Origin: Emiliania huxleyi CCMP1516
Lineage: Eukaryota > Haptophyta > Isochrysidales > Noelaerhabdaceae
Direction of reading: 5' to 3'
Assembly: GCF_000372725.1 (NCBI RefSeq)
Contig: NW_005200600.1
Coordinates: forward strand, 524,295 to 588,294
DNA length: 64,000 bases
Below the pieces are notes generated by a model. That model saw nothing but the letters and a program-made list of their open reading frames with translations. It did not search any database and was not told the origin of the DNA. Below are positions 59,726-64,000 of the stretch, piece after piece. Positions within the stretch are counted from its first letter, which is position 1, and each line of letters begins with the position of its first letter. The translations under genes were made by a program, and so were the position numbers.

Positions 59726-61324
59726 ATGGACGCGCGGTGCGTCTTGGCGCATCCGATACAGGGAATCGAGTGTCGAGGCTTCCGCCGACAGAACGCGACG
59801 CATTCTGCCCTCGCGTGCCAGACTCGATGCTGCGACACGCCCAGTTGCGTTGGCTGGGTGTGGTCAGGCCAGGCGGGCTGCTGGATAGGAGATCACCGCT
59901 GCGCAGGCCCTTCGAGAGGTGACTGGTACGGCCGCTCCAGTGTGGCCGCCGCGTGTGCTGGCCGCAGCTGCAGAAGCCAGCTGCATACTGCACCGGCAAT
60001 GCCCTTGGCCGGAGGCGGTGAGGCAGCATCTCTAAAAAGTGTAAACCCTCGGACCGCCTCGCCTCGCTTCTTCCTGCATGCAGACTCTGCATACGAGTCG
60101 CAGCTCCTCAGGTGCGCCGTCGACGGGTCGGCCGGCGCGGAGGCGCCTTGGATGCAAGCCGAGCTGCAGAACCCGCTCTCCAACGACCCTCGCGGCGGGG
60201 TAAGCGCGGAGCTGCAGTTTTGCCATAGTGCGCGGAGCCATCCTGCCAGGACGGATGATGTGGCCGCCGCGGAGGTGATCGTCCTGTGTCTGCATCTGTG
60301 GCTCAACTCGCTCGTGGGGGACTGCGCCAACTCTACAGCTCTGAGCCGCGCACGGCCAGTCATCTCGGCGGCAAAGCAGACCCTCCGCACGCGCGGCGTT
60401 CCCCATGTAATGTTTGGCGCGACTGAGTACACCACCACGGTGCCATGAAGGCTTACCGTCGAGTGTGCTCGCGAGTTGGTGGTACGTTCGGACTCAACCC
60501 GTCTGTAGGCGTACAAGGCGCACGAGTCGCCCTTCACTGCCCTGAGCGACTGGCTGGTCCTCGCCTCTGCGTCCCACTGGCCAAGCATCGCACCGCACCG
60601 GATGGCTATTCCCTACGCCACCGTCGCCGAGCTGTCGCTGGTGCGCTCATCGCTACTGCATCCAGCCAAGCCGCAGCTCCTCTACTTTCGCGGGTCTGGT
60701 GGCTTCGGCGTGCTGCGCCGTAACCTGACTGCGCTGAGCCGCTTCGAGCGCGTGCACATCTCCCTCGGGGAGGACTACTGCCCTCGCTGCTCCGCCAGCG
60801 AGGTATCCTACGCCGAGGCGATGCAGTCATCAACCTTCTGCCTGGCGCCTTCTGGTCACACCTGCACAACTCGTCGCTTCTTCGATGCTATCGCGGCGGG
60901 CTGCGTGCCTGTGGTCATCGACTGCGAGCAGCAAGCGCTGCCCTTTGAGTCGCAGCTCGATTATGGCCGCTTCATGCTCTTCTATCCGTTTGCCCGCATG
61001 ATGTCGGACCTCGAAGCCTTTGTGGGGTGTCTGCGCAAACTCGAGGCCAACCCAACGCGAATGCGAGAGTTGCGCGCCGCGTTGCAGCGCGCGCGCGAGG
61101 CGTTGGTCTACTCTTGGCTGCCAAGATCGTACAACGCCTCGGCAGACGTCCTGCACAGCGGGTGGGACCGCACTGAGCCGAGCGCCCTCACCGGCTACCT
61201 CCTAAGAGAGGCTATCAACACGACCAGCGGCGCTGCCCCCAAGCGCCCGAGACACGTCAGGGAGCGGGACGCAGGCTATTTGCCGCGCTTGGGAACGGTC
61301 AACCGAACGGATTTTTGCTCTTAA
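59726..61324 (+). CDS. Exostosin-type (GT47) glycosyltransferase with Cys-rich N-terminus
   Basis: The N-terminal part IECRGFRRQNATHSALACQT RCCDTPSCVGWVWSGQ…CWIGD is a small Cys-rich (PAN/apple-like) module. The exostosin fold follows: ARPVISAAKQTLRTRGVPHV, an intron near 60440-60580, IAPHRMAIPYATVAELSLVR, LLYFRGSGGFGVLRRNLTAL, YAEAMQSSTFCLAPSGHTCT, TRRFFDAIAAGCVPVVI and LPFESQLDYGRFMLFYPFAR. The S-x-FCL-x-P-x-G …RR-FD-A-I-x-AGC-x-PV-I pattern is the conserved nucleotide-sugar site of GT47. These Golgi enzymes build cell-wall or scale polysaccharides and glycoproteins. There is no N-terminal anchor before 59726, so an upstream exon is likely. The intron appears to use a GC donor. Confidence 0.85.
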
Positions 61325-61626
61325 AATGTAAAACAGCAGGCGTGCCCCAGTGCTCAGTGACTATGTATGTAAAGAGTCAGTGCAGTCGAGGGGACGGGGG
61401 GGGGACGCGCGGCCAGAAAGACTCGGCGGACGCCGCGGGAGGCGAAACCCGGCGCTTTCGAAAGCCGGCGCTTTTAAGACCCCACAGCATCGGATTGACA
61501 AGTGTACGCACTCTGTGGTACTAATCTGCCAACCAATGTCCTCTCTCGGTACATGGAGAGAGCCACCTCCCTCTCCCCTCTCCCATTAAGCTAAAAAGTG
61601 CATGGACACATATTCACCTCTACAAT
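61325..61626. other. Spacer between convergent genes
   Basis: It holds both 3' flanks and a short GC-rich inverted sequence around 61440-61475 (GGCGCTTTCGAAAGCCGGCG). No gene is seen. Confidence 0.35.
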
Positions 61627-62308
61627 TCACCTCATGGTGGACCGACTTGACGCTCCACACGTCACGAGCCACGCAAATGCCCGCGTCCACGCCGATCCGC
61701 CGGAGTTCCGCCGGTATTTGCGGACGGCGGCCTCGATACCCGAGACGCACGATGAGATGCGCTTGGGATGTATGCGCAGGTCGCCGTTGCGGTCTGGCGC
61801 GAGCAGCAGCAGTGCGGCGTCGTTGCCCACATCCCGGTCGAACAAGTCTGATAGCGAGGGGTGGGAGGGCAGTGTTGGGCCGGCAGGATAAGTTGATGCC
61901 AGCAGAGGCATTGAGAGAGCGGCTGGTATGTGCCTAACGAGACTCTACCACCATCGTGGGGGAGAGAAAGGGGGAAAGGCATGGTAGAATTTCTCGGCAG
62001 TCACCCGTGTCGACGAAGTAGTCTCGCGCCGAAAAGACGGTGAGCAAGTGACCTGAGTGCATCAGCTTGAAGCCCTCCTTGACAAACTGGTGCGAGCGGA
62101 TCACAACCTCCACTCCGTTGCGCTCGCAGAAGCGCTTCGTGATGTCGGGACCAAACTCTGGGATGGAGCCGCCACGTTGGCCAAGGTGGACGCCGGCGCG
62201 CATGCCCGCGTCCGAGTCGCTCGGGTCGCTCCACATGGCGTGCAGCACCGCCCTCGCCTCAATCTTCTTGGACGCCTCCTCGTCCCACTCCAGCTCCTGC
62301 CGCGGTCG

Positions 62309-62352
<44 letters not shown>

Positions 62353-62376
62353 TGAGTGTGTGCGTGTGCGTGCGTG

Positions 62377-62407
<31 letters not shown>

Positions 62408-63708
62408 ATGCATGCATGCATGCATGCATGTGTGTGTGTGTATGTGTGTTTGTGTGTGTCAACCCATCTCGGTCTTCTGGGTCCACTTGCTGCACTTGAG
62501 CTACTACACTTGAGCTGCCTGCAAAGGCCGCTTGATGGACTGGAGCGTGTCGAGGTCCCAGCTGCCGTCCCCGACGCCGCCGTGCAGGACGAGGACGGCG
62601 CCCCCGATTCTGGCCGCCAAGGGTAGCAAGTCAAAGGACGCATGGATCGCGTCGTAAATCCTACCCCACCGGCCGGGCGTGACGGCACCCAGCCTGCTCT
62701 CGCAGTGGGAGAGGAAGCCGTCCTCGCCCATCTTCTCGTTCATGTCACGAAACTCATGGTTTCCGCGGAGCAAGTAGACGCGCTCCGGGTACATGAGCTT
62801 CAGCGCAAACAAGATCGCGACCACCTCGAGCTGATGCAAGCCTCGGTCGACAAAGTCGCCGTTGAAGATGTAGCTCGTGGCCTGCTCACAGCGTGACAGT
62901 ATGATGTCTATTCAGAGCCCGCCGTTGTGTTGATGCACCTTGCAGCCTGCACGTCTCCGGCGCCGTGGTGCGGGAAGCCAAAGGCGCCAAACAGCAGCAA
63001 CAGCGAGCGGAGCTGCCCATGCGTGTCGCCAAAGACCTTGCACGGCGCGGGCACGTCCACCACCGTCTCCTGGTCCCTCAGTACCTGGCCGCATGCCGTG
63101 GCGAGGGTGCACAGGTTGTCAGCGTCCTCCTCCGACAGGATCCCCTCCGCGCCGGTGAGCAGGAGCTTGAGCAGCGAGTTGCGGTCGCGCCACCGCCAGT
63201 TGCAGTCGAGGCAGTCGGGCTCGTGCCGGATCTCAGCCGTAATCTGCGCCGCGTTTGAGATGATCCTTGTCGCTATCTCGTACTCGGGCGTGTCTCGCTG
63301 GCAGGCCAGGTGGCCGCGCCATCCGCCGTGTGCGCGGAGGTTCGGGTCAAGCTGGAGCTCGGGGTTGATGGCGTAGCCTGGGGAGGGGACCCGGCGTAAG
63401 AACCGGGATTTGGAGCGGGCAAGGGTAGAACAGTGCCGCGAGTCACCTGTCACATTATTGGTCTGAGGGTCCGCCCATCCTGTGGACACCCCACCCCCGC
63501 GCAGCTCCTCCCCCGACGCGGCCGCCAGCTCCGTGCGGCCGTCGACGGCAACGCGCTCAAACACGTGGCCTGCGCCCCACGCTGGAGCGTGCTTTGCAGC
63601 GGCCGGGATCACTTCTAGCGAGGGGCCCTTGGACCAGCCAACGGACTCGCGTCGGTTGGTCACAGTGTCCCTCTCTTTGCTCTCCTTGCTCTTGTCCTTG
63701 CTGGACAT
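61627..63708 (-). CDS. PPP-family Ser/Thr protein phosphatase
   Basis: The ATG at 63708 starts with a lysine-rich tail (MSSKDKSKESKERDTVTNRR). All metal and catalytic motifs are visible: VFGDTHGQL (GDxHG), FNGDFVDRGL (GDxVDRG), LLRGNHEFRDMN (GNHE), VLVLHGGVG and VVIRSHQFVKEGFKLMHSGH with TVFSARDYF. Exons are about 62939-63708, 62515-62890, 61990-62292 and 61627-61900. The order and an insert in the catalytic core resemble RdgC/PPEF (PP7) and plant BSL-type enzymes, but no EF-hands or Kelch repeats are in view. It would dephosphorylate phospho-Ser/Thr with a bimetal centre. One intron (62298-62458) is almost entirely TGCG/TGCA/TG microsatellite. Confidence 0.9.
62298..62458 (-). repeat. Compound microsatellite in a phosphatase intron
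   Basis: Plus strand: (TGCG)n, interrupted TGTGCG, (TGCG)n, (TGCA)n, then (TG)n. The three motifs are nested and share TG, as expected from slippage and point change. Confidence 0.95.
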
Positions 63709-63892
63709 CACGCTCTTGCGGGGGCGGAGCAGCCCGACGTGCGGCCGGGGGTTTTTGGCCGATGGACTCGTCCGTCCGAGGCTGCGAGATTTCTTTTTCG
63801 TTTGTTATGTGCCTTCACAACGAGGCAAAAGGATATCCACCTCGAGAACCTCGAGAGTAATGTGCCTCTCCGCGACTTCCCGTGCGCAGTGT

Positions 63893-64000
63893 CGTGAGAA
63901 AAGAAAAGAAAGAAAACAGACAGGCCAAGGGAGGGATGGGAGGACGGAAGGCCGCACCACACAGGGATTTTAATGAGAGGAGTGTCGTGAGAGGGAGTTT
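63893..64000 (-). repeat. Dispersed element, copy C (inverted, cut by window edge)
   Basis: GAAAGAAAACAGACAGGCC, then AAGGGAGGGATGGGAGGACG and CACACAGGGATTTTAA match copies A and B in order, with the (TTTC)n tail facing the phosphatase promoter. Confidence 0.75.

Overview
The window is GC-rich (visibly about two thirds G+C) nuclear DNA from a eukaryotic microalga, most likely a haptophyte. This is inferred from the dense intron-bearing genes, frequent GC-AG introns, introns made of short tandem repeats, Pro/Ala/Gln-rich linkers and algal gene families. No species can be named from the sequence alone. Genes lie on both strands, have no operon structure, and are packed with short intergenic gaps.

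Layout. 1-1.1 kb: 3' part of an SR/RD-rich protein (+). 1.9-3.9 kb: a protein with a domain resembling a bacterial family, then an NHL-repeat protein (+). 4.9-7.2 kb: a MAM / six-cysteine / transmembrane / trypsin-like gene whose frame changes about four times. 7.3-9.8 kb: ArfGAP and an OMA1-like M48 peptidase (-). 10.2-14.3 kb: PDZ protein with W-x2-L...LGY...SWD repeats (+). 14.8-18.1 kb: Gln-rich protein (+). 18.7-19.7 kb: MOSC protein (-). 21.8-23.3 kb: ribosomal protein L5 (-). 23.9-26.4 kb: glutathione reductase (-). 26.5-29.5 kb: TFIIH p62/Tfb1 (+). 30-33 kb: two unrecognised proteins. 33.2-34.1 kb: a small TIR transposon with an 8-bp target duplication. 34.2-37.6 kb: an unrecognised protein (-) divergent from a JmjC dioxygenase (+). 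38-43.7 kb: tail-anchored protein (-), J-domain protein (+), cation/Ca2+ exchanger (-). 44.2-46.5 kb: a gene 5' end running into a 100-N gap, then a ~2-kb imperfect palindrome. 46.8-53 kb: PLAC8 protein (-), TLC-like protein (-), VAP/MSP protein (+). 55-56.3 kb: BBOF1-like coiled coil (-). 56.6-59.5 kb: hexapeptide-repeat protein and a low-GC multi-pass membrane protein (-). 59.7-61.3 kb: exostosin-type glycosyltransferase (+). 61.6-63.7 kb: PPP-family phosphatase (-).

The most striking signal is in the introns. At least nine short introns (58-75 nt, one of 276 nt) are bounded by a near-identical 14-25-bp duplication of coding sequence. In each, the upstream copy is intronic and supplies a GT or GC donor, the downstream copy is exonic, and removing the intron restores the reading frame and the expected protein family sequence. 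Five introns share a small hairpin cassette (GTGTGAA...TTCACAC...TGTGAACAG), and one intron is the same 69-bp unit four times over. Together these look like recent intron gain by introner-like insertion or break repair. A dispersed retroposon-like repeat with a common 3' end, several minisatellite introns and a perfect 78-bp palindrome complete the picture.
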